Shown here piece by piece: positions 21,141-33,186 of a stretch of 64,000 nucleotides of DNA; positions within the stretch are counted from its first letter, which is position 1; every line of letters starts with the position of its first letter. The translations under genes were made by a program, and so were the position numbers. Source of the DNA: Teratosphaeria epicoccoides (taxonomy: Eukaryota; Ascomycota; Dothideomycetes; Mycosphaerellales; Teratosphaeriaceae); the NCBI GenBank assembly GCA_021401465.1, contig JADDMT010000011.1, forward strand, positions 62,001 to 126,000, in the 5' to 3' direction. The notes under the pieces are model-generated. The model saw only the letters and a list, made by a program, of their open reading frames with translations, ran no database searches and was not told where the DNA came from.

Positions 21141-22795
21141 ATGGACTACCTCATCCGCTTCGTGCAGATACATGAGACCTTTCGCAAACCAGAAACGGAT
21201 GCTATCGCGGATCTCCTTGGCTTGGAACTCGATTGGCTAAGGTACACTGATGATGTACGTCTCATAGCGGGCGAAGAGGCGAGGTGGGGAAGGTGCATTG
21301 ACCTCTACGCATCGCAAGGCTCCAAACACGTAGGTATCTGCGTCAAGCCAGCTTGCTAATGTTGGTCTGACTGTGCTCATCTTGCCTTGCCAATTCCTCG
21401 GTCCTCGTCCTACATCAAAGCCGCTCACATAGATTCTAGTCTCCGTACGCCGTCGTCCGCTTCCGCAACACCGCAGACGCAACGTCAGCAGCAAGGAGGC
21501 TCCTGAGCCGGTCGATACTGGGCGCAGCAATCTACGAGCTTTGGGGCGATGGCGTGGACTATGAGACTCTCCACGCTGATACGCGGCACCGGACAGAGCA
21601 GATCTGGGGCCAGTGCCGAGAGCCTTCGTTCCGGTTCGAGCTAGACAGTTTCCACGGCAGTCGAAATAAGGACGAGCAACGCGAAATCTTTGAGTCCTTC
21701 AAATACATGGACTTTCAAGGCCCTATCAGAATGCGAGACCCCGATCACCGATTCGTGGTCTTCGAGGAGTCCGTATTGAATGGCAAAGTCCCGCATCGAA
21801 TATTCTTCGGCCGCCTGGTATCAGAAAGCGAACGCAAAGCCATGAACAAGTACAATTTGAAAAAGCGAAAGTACATCGCAACGACTTCGATGGATGCTGA
21901 GCTCTCGCTCGTCACCGCCAACATGGCCCAAGCAGCACCAGGGACGTTAGCGTACGACCCTTTTATGGGCACTGGCTCCTTTCCAGTTGCTTGCGCCCAC
22001 TTCGGCGCCAGCGTGCTCGGCAGTGATCTAGACGGCAGAAGCATACGAGGGAAGCCAGGACGTAACGTAGCTGCGAACTTTGATCAATATGCAACCTCTG
22101 CCTACTACCTCGGTGGTTTTGCTGCCGACATCACGAACAGTCCTGTTCGCAATGATCGAATTTTGAATGCAATTGTGTGCGATCCACCGTACGGAGTGCG
22201 CGAAGGCCTGAAAGTACTTGGCAGCACTCGCGTTGCTCTCCAAGAAGTCGTTTACCTTGCAGACGGCACGCCAGCACACCTGCAGCCGAATTATGTTGCT
22301 CCGAAGAAACCCTACAGCTTCCTCCGAATGTTGGACGATATCCTTGACTTCGCATCTGAGAGGCTAGTCGATGGCGGCAGGCTATGCATATGGGTGCCTG
22401 TGGCAGGCGCTCCCGAGTACGAGGACTTGGAGGCGCGGAGTGAGGGCCGGCGCGTATGCGAGCATGTCGCTCCTGAGCGCCTCTACAAGGTCACAGAGTA
22501 CGATGTCCCACAGCACCCAGGCCTCAGACTTGTTAGTCACTGCCGACAAGACTTCAACAAGTGGTCCAGGAGGTTGCTCACATACTCCAGAAAGAAAGAC
22601 AATGAAGTTGATCAACAGTCCCTATTAGTATACAAAGCTCGGCGAATCGCCTTGGCTGAAGGGGGCGCATTCGGCACCAGAGCAACAGCAGACGATTTGA
22701 ACGAGTTCCGCAAAAGATATTTCCTTGGCTTCAAGGAACCTGTCACTGGCAAGGAAGGAGCTGGGGCTGGATCCAAGGCGAGCGACCATAGATGA
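21141..22795 (+). CDS. TRM11: tRNA (guanine-10-N2)-methyltransferase catalytic subunit Trm11
   Basis: Methylates guanosine 10 of cytosolic tRNAs as a complex with Trm112. Two exons, 21141-21254 and 21440-22795, give 489 residues. The intron is long for this window (185 nt, GTACGT to CTAG) at phase 0. It joins the N-terminal RNA-binding segment (MDYLIRFVQIHETFRKPE) to AVVRFRNT. SAM-binding motif DPFMGTGSFPVA is at about residue 211, GSDLDGR follows, and the catalytic DPPYG at about 286. Start chosen at the ATG giving the family's typical N-terminus; the frame upstream offers one non-homologous extension. Divergent from the small minus-strand gene. Confidence 0.95.
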
Positions 22796-23657
22796 AGGCT
22801 TTGAAGATCTTTTGCCTCAATCAAGCCCACGTGCCTCCCTCTTTCATTCCTCCCGTGTCTTACGGATGGCGGGCTGCTCCAGGATTCTTCCTGCTTCGAC
22901 TTCCAGTAGTGTCTTTTCGACCATTCTCTCATGGCCAAGCACCAATTGGCCAATGATCAAGATCTCCACACAAGGGCAGTGCCACCTGCTGAATTAGAGA
23001 TGAGAAGATTTGTGTTGATCACGCACTTTCTGCTTCGTGAAGCGACGGTCATCCGAGCAGGCTGCGAGTGCGTAATTCGCATTTTTCAAATATAGCCGAT
23101 AGAGGTCCGGACGGGCGCACTTCAAGCATAGACTGAGGTATTACTTTGTCACGTTGGGTCAAGCGCTCGAAGAGGCGAAATAAAAATGTCCTGTTGTCAG
23201 TCCATGATTACTTCGACGCAAGACTCTGTGGCCGCTCAGGCACCAATCTGCAGTAGCTCTGGCAGCGAGGCGAGGTAGCTCCCCTCACGACGTAGGGATA
23301 TGCTCTGTATGTCGAATAGCGGTCTCGAATCTCAGAGCGAATGGTGAGCAGGGAGTGCCGCTGACTCGTGCTACATTTGCTAAGTGAAGCTGATCATGTG
23401 TAAGAGATATCGAAACCATCTCTTCGTTCTGGCTATGGCTACCAGTCAAGGCAATAGGTATCAGTACATCATAATTAGAAGCCTAATGTGTAGACAATTG
23501 AAACATCCAGACAGTATATTGTTACCGGCGACGCGAGGCGTCATAATATGCCTTCACAGGGCCCGCGCCTCAGCAAAGCTCGTGGCGAATTGGAGCAAAT
23601 ACCAAAAAGAAACTCTTCCAGGTACCAAGGTTGTATCGCGTAGCGAGCGAAGAGACC
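22796..23657. other. Convergent intergenic region, no gene seen
   Basis: Between the 3' ends of TRM11 and the coiled-coil protein gene. The plus-strand frame at 23384-23683 has no family resemblance. Confidence 0.6.
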
Positions 23658-26600
23658 CTAGCTCGTGCCAGGCCGAGCGTTGAGCGTCCCATTGAGAGCA
23701 CGCTTCGCTTCGTCTAGCCTCCTCCTCAGCAAGCGGATTTGATGCTGTATGTCGTCCTCCTGCAATCTGTGCGTTACTTTCCGCAGACCTTCAATCACCT
23801 CGAACAGCAGTGCTTTGTCCTTCAGGCCCAACGCCCTGCCGTTAGGATCCAGTAAAGCGTTCACAGCGATCGTAGCAGGGTCCTGCAGAACCATGAGACC
23901 AGGCGACATTGGCGGACTTGAAAGCGCGCTGTACGGTGACCTCTGTGCTGTGGTGACTCCGTTGGTGAGGACAGCCGGCCGGTTTGTGTTCCTGCTCGCT
24001 CGGTCGTGATCGCCATTGGAGTGCCTGTCAAGTCCGATCCCCGAGTCTGCACGCTCTGACGAGCTGTCGCGGCGCTGTCTGATTATGGATGGGTCGGGGC
24101 GCTTGAATGCTGTGCTTGGTCGGCTGTTGCTCGACTTGTTCGAGTGTCGCGAGACCGGTCTAGAGTCAGGTCGTGCAGCTGTGACACTCTGTGAAGGAAC
24201 ATTAGTCGATTGAGACAAGGAGGTTGGCGCAATAGGCCAGACCGTGCTCGCCTGCCTGGAGAGCATTAGGGTCTCGTTGTGGTCTTCTTCTGCTGTTGCA
24301 AAGGTGGCAATTGTGCTGGTGCTGTCGGTTGACATTCCTCGTTTGTGTGGTACTCTTTCCAGGCGAAAGTTTCTCTCAATCTCTTTCAGCCGCTCAGGCG
24401 TTTCCGGTGTGGGCGGCGGGAAGATGCCAGAAGCTGGGTCGAACCGCTCGACGTCTGTAATCTCATCGTGGCAGTACGCCATGCGCGCACGAGTTGGTGC
24501 GCGAGTCGTCTCATCTGAAGAGACGCTGTCGTCACTGGCGTATGACTTGGGACGGCCATTACTGTAGCTGCCCATGGCACTATGCAGAAAGAAATGCTCA
24601 TAATCAAAGGCATCGTCGCGATCTTCGTGCGCCACTACGGTAGGCTGTCGGTCTGCTGCGTCCTCATAGACACTGATCTCGTCTTGGGTCTCCATATCAG
24701 AATCCGAGTCGGAAGGCGCAGAATCGTCTGATGTCATTGGCGAAACATCAGGACTCCCCTCGCTTTCAGTCGGCTCTTGGTATCTCACGGTCTGTGCCTT
24801 GGTCTCCCGGCTGTTCGAGGCTTGACGATGGTATATTCGCTTGCCTGCAGACTCAACAATGGTGGTCCCGCTGGGCGTCCTTTTGTGCTCCGTGCGATAG
24901 TCTGGTGAGGACTTTGGTTGCAATGGCAATGTCTCTGTTGGCAGACGGGTTGATGGCGTCATGCGGCCGAAATCATTTGATGGCTTTCTTTTAGCGCCAC
25001 TGCTGCCAGAACTTGTGCCGTCCGATGTGTCGCGTCGATGTTGATCCTGGGCGGGAGTGCTCCTGCCGCTCTTGCTCTGCCCTGCGATCTGCTCTGCCCA
25101 CGCATTTCTGCTTCCAGGTCTGGAGATGTAATGCTGCTCAGCAAATGCGTTGCGACTTTCCAGCCTATGTGGGTTTTGTTCCCACTGCACTCGCCCAAGC
25201 GGACTGACTGGGGTGTTCTCATGAGACTCATATGCGCCATTAGAGTCCAGTGGCGGACTTTCTTGACCTTGGCCTTTCATGTAGTAGAATTCGGGAGCGT
25301 TGCTCGTCGCATTATTGAATGGACTGGGAGTGCGCAAGTTTGAAAGACTTTGCCGCCTGAGGCTATCTTCCCGGGCTCTTTCCTTTAGTGTAGAAATCTT
25401 CCCCTTCAATCCGCTGATTTGATCCTTCAGGTCATCGGTCCTTGAAGACGGGCGATCATAAATGCCAAGACCGATTCGTTGTTGCTGCTGCTGCTGCTGC
25501 GTTCGATGCCGGTCGAGAGCAGACACTGTCTGCCTGCCCGTGTAGTGGGATGCGTCATCCTCAATCAGGGGCGCAAGGTTCGGCTCTGGTGAGGCGCGGT
25601 GTCGCATTGTACGCTCGACCCAGGCTGGAGCAGTCGGCATATGCTGAGCAGCTCCGTTTGCCAATGCAAATGAGTCGTAGCTCCGGCTGTTGCGCAAGCC
25701 AGGCGTGCTCCAAGAGCCGTCGCCGCTTGGTATGACCGGTATGCGACCATTACGGGTGAAACTGTTGCCTCTTGACATGGCGCTTTGGGAACGTTCTGGA
25801 GCCTCAATGCTGCCGCTAATATTGCGCGAATGGACAGCGTAATCCCGTCCTATGGCTGGAGAGCTGGCTTGTGCGTGTATGACACGAATCGGTTGCTGGA
25901 TGGCAGTCTCGTAGCGATAGCCTTCCGGCATGAAACGACCACCTTTGCCAGAGTAGGAAGAAGAGTATTGGTGCCCAAGCGACGTCGCTCGTTTCAAGTT
26001 CGCAGTCGTGAGCGGTTGCACTAAGTCACGAGCACCGCGAAGATTGCCTTCCATGAGCTGCGCTTGGGTCAGCATGTATCGCATGTTTGGTCAACAGACA
26101 AATAAGCTCACGTTCAACCGCTTTTTGGCATTGGCCAGTATCTGCTCGGCACGCTTACTCAGAATAGCAGAATTCACCTCGTCCATGTGCTGTTGCCTCC
26201 TTTGGGCGTGGTAGCCATCCTCAGCCGCGACGCTGCAGTCCAGCTTCTTACTGCCTGGCGCCTCATTGTCGGACGCATCGTCGGCACTTAGCACCAAATC
26301 GCTATGCTGGACTTCGTAATCTGATGAGATTGTGGGCACGGCATTATAGTCCTCGCTGCTGGGTGAGCTACCACCAGTGCTTGACCGCCTCTCATAATCG
26401 GACGTGGGCAGCTCTGCGGCTGTTGAAGGCGAGCTCGCGAGCGCGTTGCTATCGTACTCCAGGCCCAGGCCACCCATGTACATACTCGTAGGCGTGTTTG
26501 TCGTGCTCCGCGTCGCACCTTGCTGCGTACTCATCGCGCTCCCTGTCCTGCTACGCAACAGCATCATCTTCCTGCTCATCAGTCCCCTTTTCTCTCTCTT

Positions 26601-26846
26601 ATCTTGCGACGCACCAGAGTCGGCGCGCGTATGCGCATGGTAATGCCCCTCATTAGTCTTGTTTCTCAGGTAGCTCGGGCTCGGTGGCCGTATCCTTCTG
26701 ACGCTCTTCGGTGAGCTTGAGAAACTGGCTATGCTCGCACCGAATTCAGGTAGCACCAAGTCGGGGTTTGTAAGTGTTGGAGAACCACATGCAGGCAGGT
26801 TCGGCAACGGCTTGTTTGCCATTATCTCGTGGGACTGCGCGCCCAT
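23658..26846 (-). CDS. Large low-complexity protein with coiled coils, unknown function
   Basis: Fungal protein of unknown function. Two exons, 26846-26112 and 26057-23658, give 1044 residues. The 54-nt intron (GTGAGC, branch GCTGACC, GCAG) joins NAKKRLN to LMEGNLRGARD at phase 0. The sequence is mostly Ser/Pro/Arg-rich and probably disordered. Predicted coiled coils are a short one near DDLKDQISGLKGKISTLKER and a C-terminal one around VIEGLRKVTHRLQEDDIQ. A run of seven glutamines encoded by CAG repeats sits at about residues 431-437. Many SP/TP sites suggest phosphorylation. A second in-frame ATG at 26822 (MANKPLPNLP) is an equally plausible start. Possibly cytoskeletal or polarity-related, but that is a guess. 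Confidence 0.8.
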
Positions 26847-27570
26847 GACTCCTGCTATTCGATTCCTCCTATAGCACGTTGTTCTTCAAACGGCTGCGGT
26901 TCATACGACGCATCCCGCGGTGCACGATGTCATCTATCAGAATTGAGCATCGGCCTTCGATCGTGGTCCTGCATGTGCCTTCCAGCGCGACGCCTGCTAC
27001 ATAACCGGGTCAAGCGAGCACTCACAGGTCAGCACCTGAAGGCCGAGCAGGGGTGGCGCATGTGCCGGTGTATGCAGGTACCCTGCCAAGTTCTGCCCAT
27101 GCTTCCAACGGCATGCCACGAGCGCTCCGCCATCGGGACCCGCTTGAACCTTGTCGGGAGCTACTGATGATCGCTATCCATGACCACGCATCCACGGTGA
27201 GGATCAGGACATGTAGATCACTAGGCCTCGTGGTTTCAAAGATCACTGTAATTCGTCGCAACTCATGATGTCCACCACGTCCCGGCTGTTCCATTTCCAG
27301 CCGACCAGTTGACTCGGCGATGCAATTGACCGTGGTGCGGATGACTGCTTCCTCAAACCATGGGCAGCGTTTCCACGCGGTAGGACTGCTTGTTGAACTA
27401 GTTACTTTAATTGCCTAGTGATTCAATTGACCTCCAATCGTCTGAATGACACTCTGAGTGAAGTGGTCAATCAGTATATCAGCTACTTCCTTTTCCAAGT
27501 TCCAGCTCAGATCTGGCTATCTGCATGCTCTACACTTCCGTCTCCCGATCGATAGATGAACCGATCCTTC
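26847..27570. other. Intergenic, no gene seen
   Basis: Promoter of the coiled-coil gene and 3' flank of the HXXEE gene. At 27305-27470 several TTGAC-type words recall the 20-bp repeat family but without a clear period. Confidence 0.5.
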
Positions 27571-28341
27571 CTAGCCCAGCGACAGCAGACCGACAAAATC
27601 AGCAAGCAGCCAAGCCACAAATGTCGCATCTCCAATGTTCTCCCGCGACCTCAAGAAAAGACTGACAAACAACGCCAGATGGCCCACGACCCCGAGAGCA
27701 ACGGCCCTCGCCACTCCAAAGCCAGTGATCACTCGTCGCAGATATAAAGATCGCAGGGCCATCCAGCCACACGGGAGTAGGAGGAAGATGGCAGTCAGCA
27801 GTCCAGGATTGTACCCTTCGCGCCCTTGTCGGCTATCAATGACAGCAGGAACGAAATGCACGAACGCGTTGGCACTGGCAAGGCCGTAGAAATTGGCGCC
27901 CGCTCTCGCCGGATCGTAGCGGCCGCGCACGGCAGCGAAGCAGACCAGTCCGAGGTTAATGAAAGTCAGATGCCATGGCCGGATGGTGCACGCATCCAGC
28001 CCCGAGAAGCCCTGCCGTCGTATGTCAGTCGTTGCTTCTCACGGTCCGGGGATGACACGATTTGGACGTGCCAATTTGGAGCACATGGTGTTATTGAAGT
28101 AGAAATGGCGGAACTTGATGTCCAAGCCATATTCCTCGTACTGATGAAGCATGTACAGCGGCAAAGCGAGCTGCATCCACCAATTTGGATCCCGAAGGCG
28201 CTTCACCCACGACGCTCTGCTGTCTGTGGTGCTGATGCCATCTGCAGCGGTCTGCAAGGGATTCAAGCATAGTTGGTATAGGCCATAGATGCTGTATGCC
28301 ACGGCGAAAAATGGCCAGGAGGTCTGCAATGCGGGCTCCAT
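27571..28341 (-). CDS. HXXEE-domain membrane protein
   Basis: Small integral membrane protein with the HXXEE motif (LHQYEEYGLD) at about residue 65-74 and a later conserved histidine in NAFVHFVPAV. The family is known mainly from bacteria and fungi and its activity is unknown. Two exons: the first starts at ATG 28341, the second is 28011-27571. The donor is uncertain. A GC-AG intron 28012-28071 would give 236 residues and the best local fit (SKL joined to GFSGLD). A GT-AG intron 28012-28056 (45 nt) also keeps frame. Hydrophobic segments: one before the HXXEE motif, one around GLLTAIFLLLPCGWMAL, one around ALGVVGHLALFVSLFL. No operon-like partner. Confidence 0.75.
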
Positions 28342-29654
28342 GATGGTCGTGCTGCTGCGTCACGATGGTTGAATTATGATTGTGTAATCCAATATTGCAA
28401 TGGGCATGGAGAGCCATCGTCCGAAACAATCCCAAATTTCACAGATATATGCTCTCGTTTTCATGTCATCCGCTTTCGGCACCGAACCATTCTTTCGTCC
28501 GCGTAGACCGATGTCAACGCGCACCGTGAAGCCGCACGGAGTACATCAATGCTAAATGTAGCCCACGTTATCCTTCCCGGCACACCATTTGACTCCGCCA
28601 CTACCGTGTGTGAAGTGGGCGTGACGGTCGCATATTAAGGTTGAATCTCCATCTGGCCCGGAAGTCAAATTCACTTCAAAACGCGGAGGAACAGGCGACG
28701 CAAACTCAAGCCAATTGTCGAACGTGTTCGTTATACAAGACGTTGGCAGTAGCAACGCGTCCTCGTGACCTTGAGATCAACAGCTTGTCGCGCGTGGCCC
28801 TTCGCGTGTCGTGCAAGACGAGGTCTTGGCGGCGTCTCGCTGGACATTCCAGATTCGACGACAGCTTGGGTGGCGGCGCTGGTCATTGGAGCTGTGCAGA
28901 TTTGCTCCTGCACAGCGGGCACTGCACTACTGCTGCATGCAGCTGTCACCTGCCAAACCCCTCGGTCCACGCTCCTGACCAGCTATGGACAAGGTCAGAG
29001 AAAGCGACCACGATGCTGTGCACGACACTCATCTGCACCTAGGTTGCTGGCATTTCGGCCCATCAGGGACGACCGGTCAACACGAACAAAATGTCCCCGG
29101 CTCCTGAAGCGTGGTTGCGGGCAGATCTCCTTGACAACGATGACGGCAAGACCCTGTGTCCCGAGCAATAACAACCACTGTAACCAAGGGACAGCCTGCG
29201 CGATGGAACTGCAGAGCTCGATGCATTATCTTGAACTTGCAGCTTTGGACACAGTATTGTACCTACTCTGAACACTCATGAGCAGTTCTTACACCAGTCA
29301 CTCAGGTTCGGCTCATTTACGTCCAACTTTGTCACCACTTTGTCCTGATTTATCTCTTGACACCCCCGTCAAAAAAGGTGCCCAGCTGACATGTCTGACG
29401 GTGGTATCAGCGCTGGAGCTAGCACTCACGGCGTCCAAAGGGACGGTCACGTGAGATCGGCTTGCCCGATTACTCAGATGACTGCCTGTGAGTCAAAGTT
29501 CACAACACATTGACCTTCACGCGGCTTGAAAATATTCACGATGCAGGCATGACGCGCAGGTACATTATGCCCACAAGCATGGCAAAATTAGCACGCAGGG
29601 TCGCCATGTGAGTGTTTGAAATTGCAGCGCAAAGCCGGAGGTAGAGCCTCACAC
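28342..29654. other. Intergenic, no gene seen
   Basis: 1.3 kb upstream of the HXXEE gene and downstream of the decayed gene. Open frames such as 28765-29271 (plus) are Cys/Arg-rich shadows without splice or domain support. Confidence 0.6.
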
Positions 29655-32495
29655 CTAGCCCGCGAGCCGGAACATGCCCCTATGCTCACCATACGCTTTG
29701 TTCAACCTCCTCCCATGCCGCCTACACTGTCTGTAGGGGATCTTGCCAATTGGGTGAGGCTCGTGGATCTGTATCGACCGCTCCACATCCAGACTCGTGG
29801 GCTTAAATTTCTACACAGAGCCATGAGCTTCTCGGGCAGGAAGTCTGTGCCAACCATGGCGAGCAAAAAGTCCGCCCACGGCACCTCGCCCGGGTTGGAT
29901 GAGACGGAAGGCGGGAAGAAGAGCGTTCGGAAAACTTTCAAGGCGCGAGAGTCGAGCTTGAAGGTTGGTTGCACGTCGGCTTGGGTGCCTGGGGTGTGCA
30001 CTGCAGCGGATGTGTTGTCTAGCTGAGTTGGCGTGCCTTTTGTCTTGTGTTTAACCTTAGCGTGAGTGTGTTGACGAATATGGCTCTGGTCATGAGCGTA
30101 TGCATCCGCATAAGAGTGAGATAGATCCTTTGCAATCGTCCGCTCAGTGCGGCGTTCTAGATCAAAGTACAGCTCAGACAGCGGCCGACGAGCAGCCTCG
30201 TCGACTTTCTTCTGCGCCGCGAGAGCATTCTTGTCCGCGCTCGCCTCTACCTACTCACCGAGCTGCTGAAGATTGCGTTGTGACGAGAGAAGTTTGCGGA
30301 CTGCAGGATCGAGACCACAGTCGCAGCATTTGTCGCACTGCTTGCGATGGTCGACGAATCACCTCCATGTTGCGATCTACGCGTCTCCAGAAAGTGTCTA
30401 GTCTCTTTTCTGAGGCTCGCGTGGTTTCATGGTTCTCCTTCGTCCTGCGCTTGTCGACCTGCACCTCAATGTTAGCACATAGTAGACGGCAGAGTCGACG
30501 CAAAATATTAGTGACTATAGCTTACGGGATAACTGAAGCGTCCTCCAGTTGGCATTCCCGGACTAAGCAGTCCCTGAGGCCTCTTGCCTTCGATCATCTT
30601 CAGCAGGCCAAGCCAAGGCACCGTCAGTCCCTTAATCACTCGACCCTGGTCATCCTTCTGCTCCATCATAGGCATTTCGAGCAATTTGCCTTTGTAGACA
30701 TCCAGTTGGCGCAGAGCTTCTGTCAACACTGAGAGATCCGCGATCACGTGAGCAATGTGAGGAAAAACCAGCGCTTGCACTTTGGGCTCTGCCTGAATCA
30801 GTCTGCCTAGCTCGGCAACAACGTTGACGATCTTGTAGCTTGTGTCCATTCCTTTGGTGATGAGAATATCTGTAAGCCACAAGAAATAGTAGACCGCCGC
30901 ATCGTCACCAAGTCCGCTTTTGGCATTTTGAGACAACGTACAGATTCCAGCCTTCCTTGCGCGTTCGGTGTCATCTAATCAACGCTCGAAGTATGGCCTC
31001 AGGCTTGGTGAAGAATGCAAGCAAGCTTTTAGATGCGAGAGTGGTCCACGGACAGTGTACTTCATGTAAATCTTGACGTAGCTCACATCGAATTGTACAT
31101 CCTCTGGCATCTCTTCCTCCGGATCTTCTTTCGCGAATGTTTCCTCGTTCTCATCCAGCACATTACAGAGCTTCGTCCATATTTCGAGATTGTAATCGGC
31201 ACTAGCCACAACATTAGCGATCACTGGACCCCGGATCAGGCTTTCCCTTCCACAGTGGAAATGCGGATGTACCATGCCCCAGGCATCTTTGACATGCTCA
31301 TAACGATGGTCCATCAACTCCCTGAGCGAATCCGCAAAGTACGGAGGATCTTCGCGGAGAGACCACATGTGACTCTCAGCGGCAGATCGCTTGGCATTCA
31401 CTATTGCTTTGAGGCGTTAGAAGTCAATGCGATTGGGCTCTTTGTATGCTGTTTCGGACTGCGTTTCAGTCAGCGAAGCAAAGCCATCAACGGAAGGTGC
31501 ACTGAGCGTAGGTTCAGGTTGGACTTCTGCTTCGAGAAGGCGATCAGGTGGCAGGTCGTGCAAGAGCTCCTTGCAAGAGTCAACCAGAAACCGCATGATT
31601 CGAGCTTGGACCTCCAGAACTATCAGTCCTGTCCCAACTGGCAGAGGTTGGTACGATGCCATCAAGACTTCAGCTTCGGCAGTGTTTTGGAAAGGACGTA
31701 TCTCACCGTACGTATCCCTGTCCGGTCTGTCCTTCAACAGCATCTGATACCGGTTGAGATACGCCGCCTGGAGCGCAAAGACTGTGTACACCAAGTGGCA
31801 GGCATCAAGATCAGCACTGGGGAAAGCGCACGGTGGATTTCTGCCTCTGGCTTTGAGCATGATCAGCAGAGACCTAGGCTTTAAGAGATCATCTTGATTG
31901 ATCATAGGCCACATAAATGCATCTCTGAACTTGCTTGGGTGGAATTTCCAATACACAGAGGTCTCTCGCCGAACGGCATCAAAGTCAGGCCGGTGTCTAG
32001 GCCGACAAGATGATCTTCTGTCTTTGTGGCTTCGTCTTCTTCATCCAGCGCTCATGGATGACAGCTTCGTGGCGATCAAGTATACCTTGAAGTGCATGAT
32101 AGGCCTCAGGGAGCTCATAGAGCACTTCACAAGCTTCCGATTTGGCTTGCTCGGGAGAAATAAATTTCGGATTGGCGCATCGATCGCCTACATCAGCCAA
32201 AATTCTGCGACGGAACGCCGCATCGTCCTGCTCCGGAAACGGACTCGGCGATGGCCCGGCTGAAAGTCTTTCAGGCGGCGTACGTCTGCTCCAGTTCGAC
32301 AGCAGTCATGCGCTCATCGCGCTAGCGGATCGTTCCAATATCGTCCCTGTCAGACCTGTCGTCGCTTATCGCCGTTTCTATGGCTGTGGTAAGAAAATGC
32401 CGGCGCCCTTGCTCGACAAACATATCCTCCATGTGCCGAATCTTTAGCCGATAGTCCTCGTATGTCAAATCGTCCGGGTCGACAAGGTCCGGCAT
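29655..32495 (-). pseudogene. Decayed copy of a large conserved fungal protein (ipa-like family)
   Basis: A minus-strand gene of about 2.8 kb whose frames read as one family from start to end but are broken. ATG 32495 (MPDLVDPDDLTYEDY). A first intron (32276-32345 region, GTCTGA to GCAG, about 70 nt) and a later intact intron (30459-30525, GTAAGC, branch GCTAACA, GCAG) are still readable. Breaks: a frameshift near 31999, TAA at 31417-31419, TGA at 30979-30981, a frameshift near 30359, TAG at 30251-30253, a frameshift near 29824 and TAG at 29811-29813. Flanking sequence continues in frame through each stop, for example ...NRIDF, stop, RLKAIVNAKR. The terminal ERSIQIHEPHPIGKIPYR matches what I recall of the family's end. 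Function of the intact family is unknown to me. Confidence 0.8.
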
Positions 32496-33186
32496 ATCGG
32501 ATATGAGAGCTGGCTTTCTCAACAAGCTTTGGAAGACGCGGAGGACTTGTGGGTAGTGCTGAGTGTGGGAGGCACGAGGGTGAAAAGAACGTAGAAGACG
32601 ATTAAATGAAGTTCAGCCCGAGGCTGGCAGTCATTCACGATAAGAATATCCAAAACGCGTGAACACGAATCGCGCGCGCTCGAATAGGCTAGCTCCATGA
32701 TGAGAGCGAGTTCATCGTCGGCCCCTTACGAGGTATTCCATTTCCTGAACATGGAAAATGGCTATTGCGAAATACCCCGGCTGACATTATGAAGAGCTCT
32801 CTAGCCGGATCGAATCAAGCACAACGATAAGCAATCAACCACAGCAACGAGCAGTCATTCACGACAAGGAGCAGTCAACCACATCAGAGAGCAGTCAACA
32901 AATCAAGGCGCAATCGACATAACGGAGAGAAGTCAATCACACCACTGCAACCACGACGGACCAGTCAGCATGACCGACTATAGACGTATAGCAGCAGTAC
33001 TATTTTCTTGATCCCACCACTACGCGAGCGGACCAGGAGCTCTCCATGCTTTGCCCAACATCCGAGCGGACGCCACCCTGTCTGCAGCGCGTGCCAGTTT
33101 CGGCGGAAGCGTTGCGAAGGTTCTGACGTGCATACTCAAATTATGAGGCACGTATTACTGATATGCACTCTGTGCCTACCAGTCAT
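32496..33186. other. Intergenic between two decayed genes
   Basis: Contains the 20-bp repeat array below. No gene seen. Confidence 0.6.
32830..32949. repeat. 20-bp degenerate minisatellite, six units
   Basis: Six consecutive 20-bp units starting at 32830, 32850, 32870, 32890, 32910 and 32930. The consensus core is AGCAGTCAACCAC followed by seven variable bases. The period is exact while bases differ between copies. The same core occurs at 9214 and, inverted, in the array at 9248-9337. Confidence 0.75.

Noticed and set aside
28765..29271. 168-codon open frame on the plus strand
   Set aside because: Cys/Arg-rich composition, no splice structure, no resemblance to a family, and no supporting promoter.
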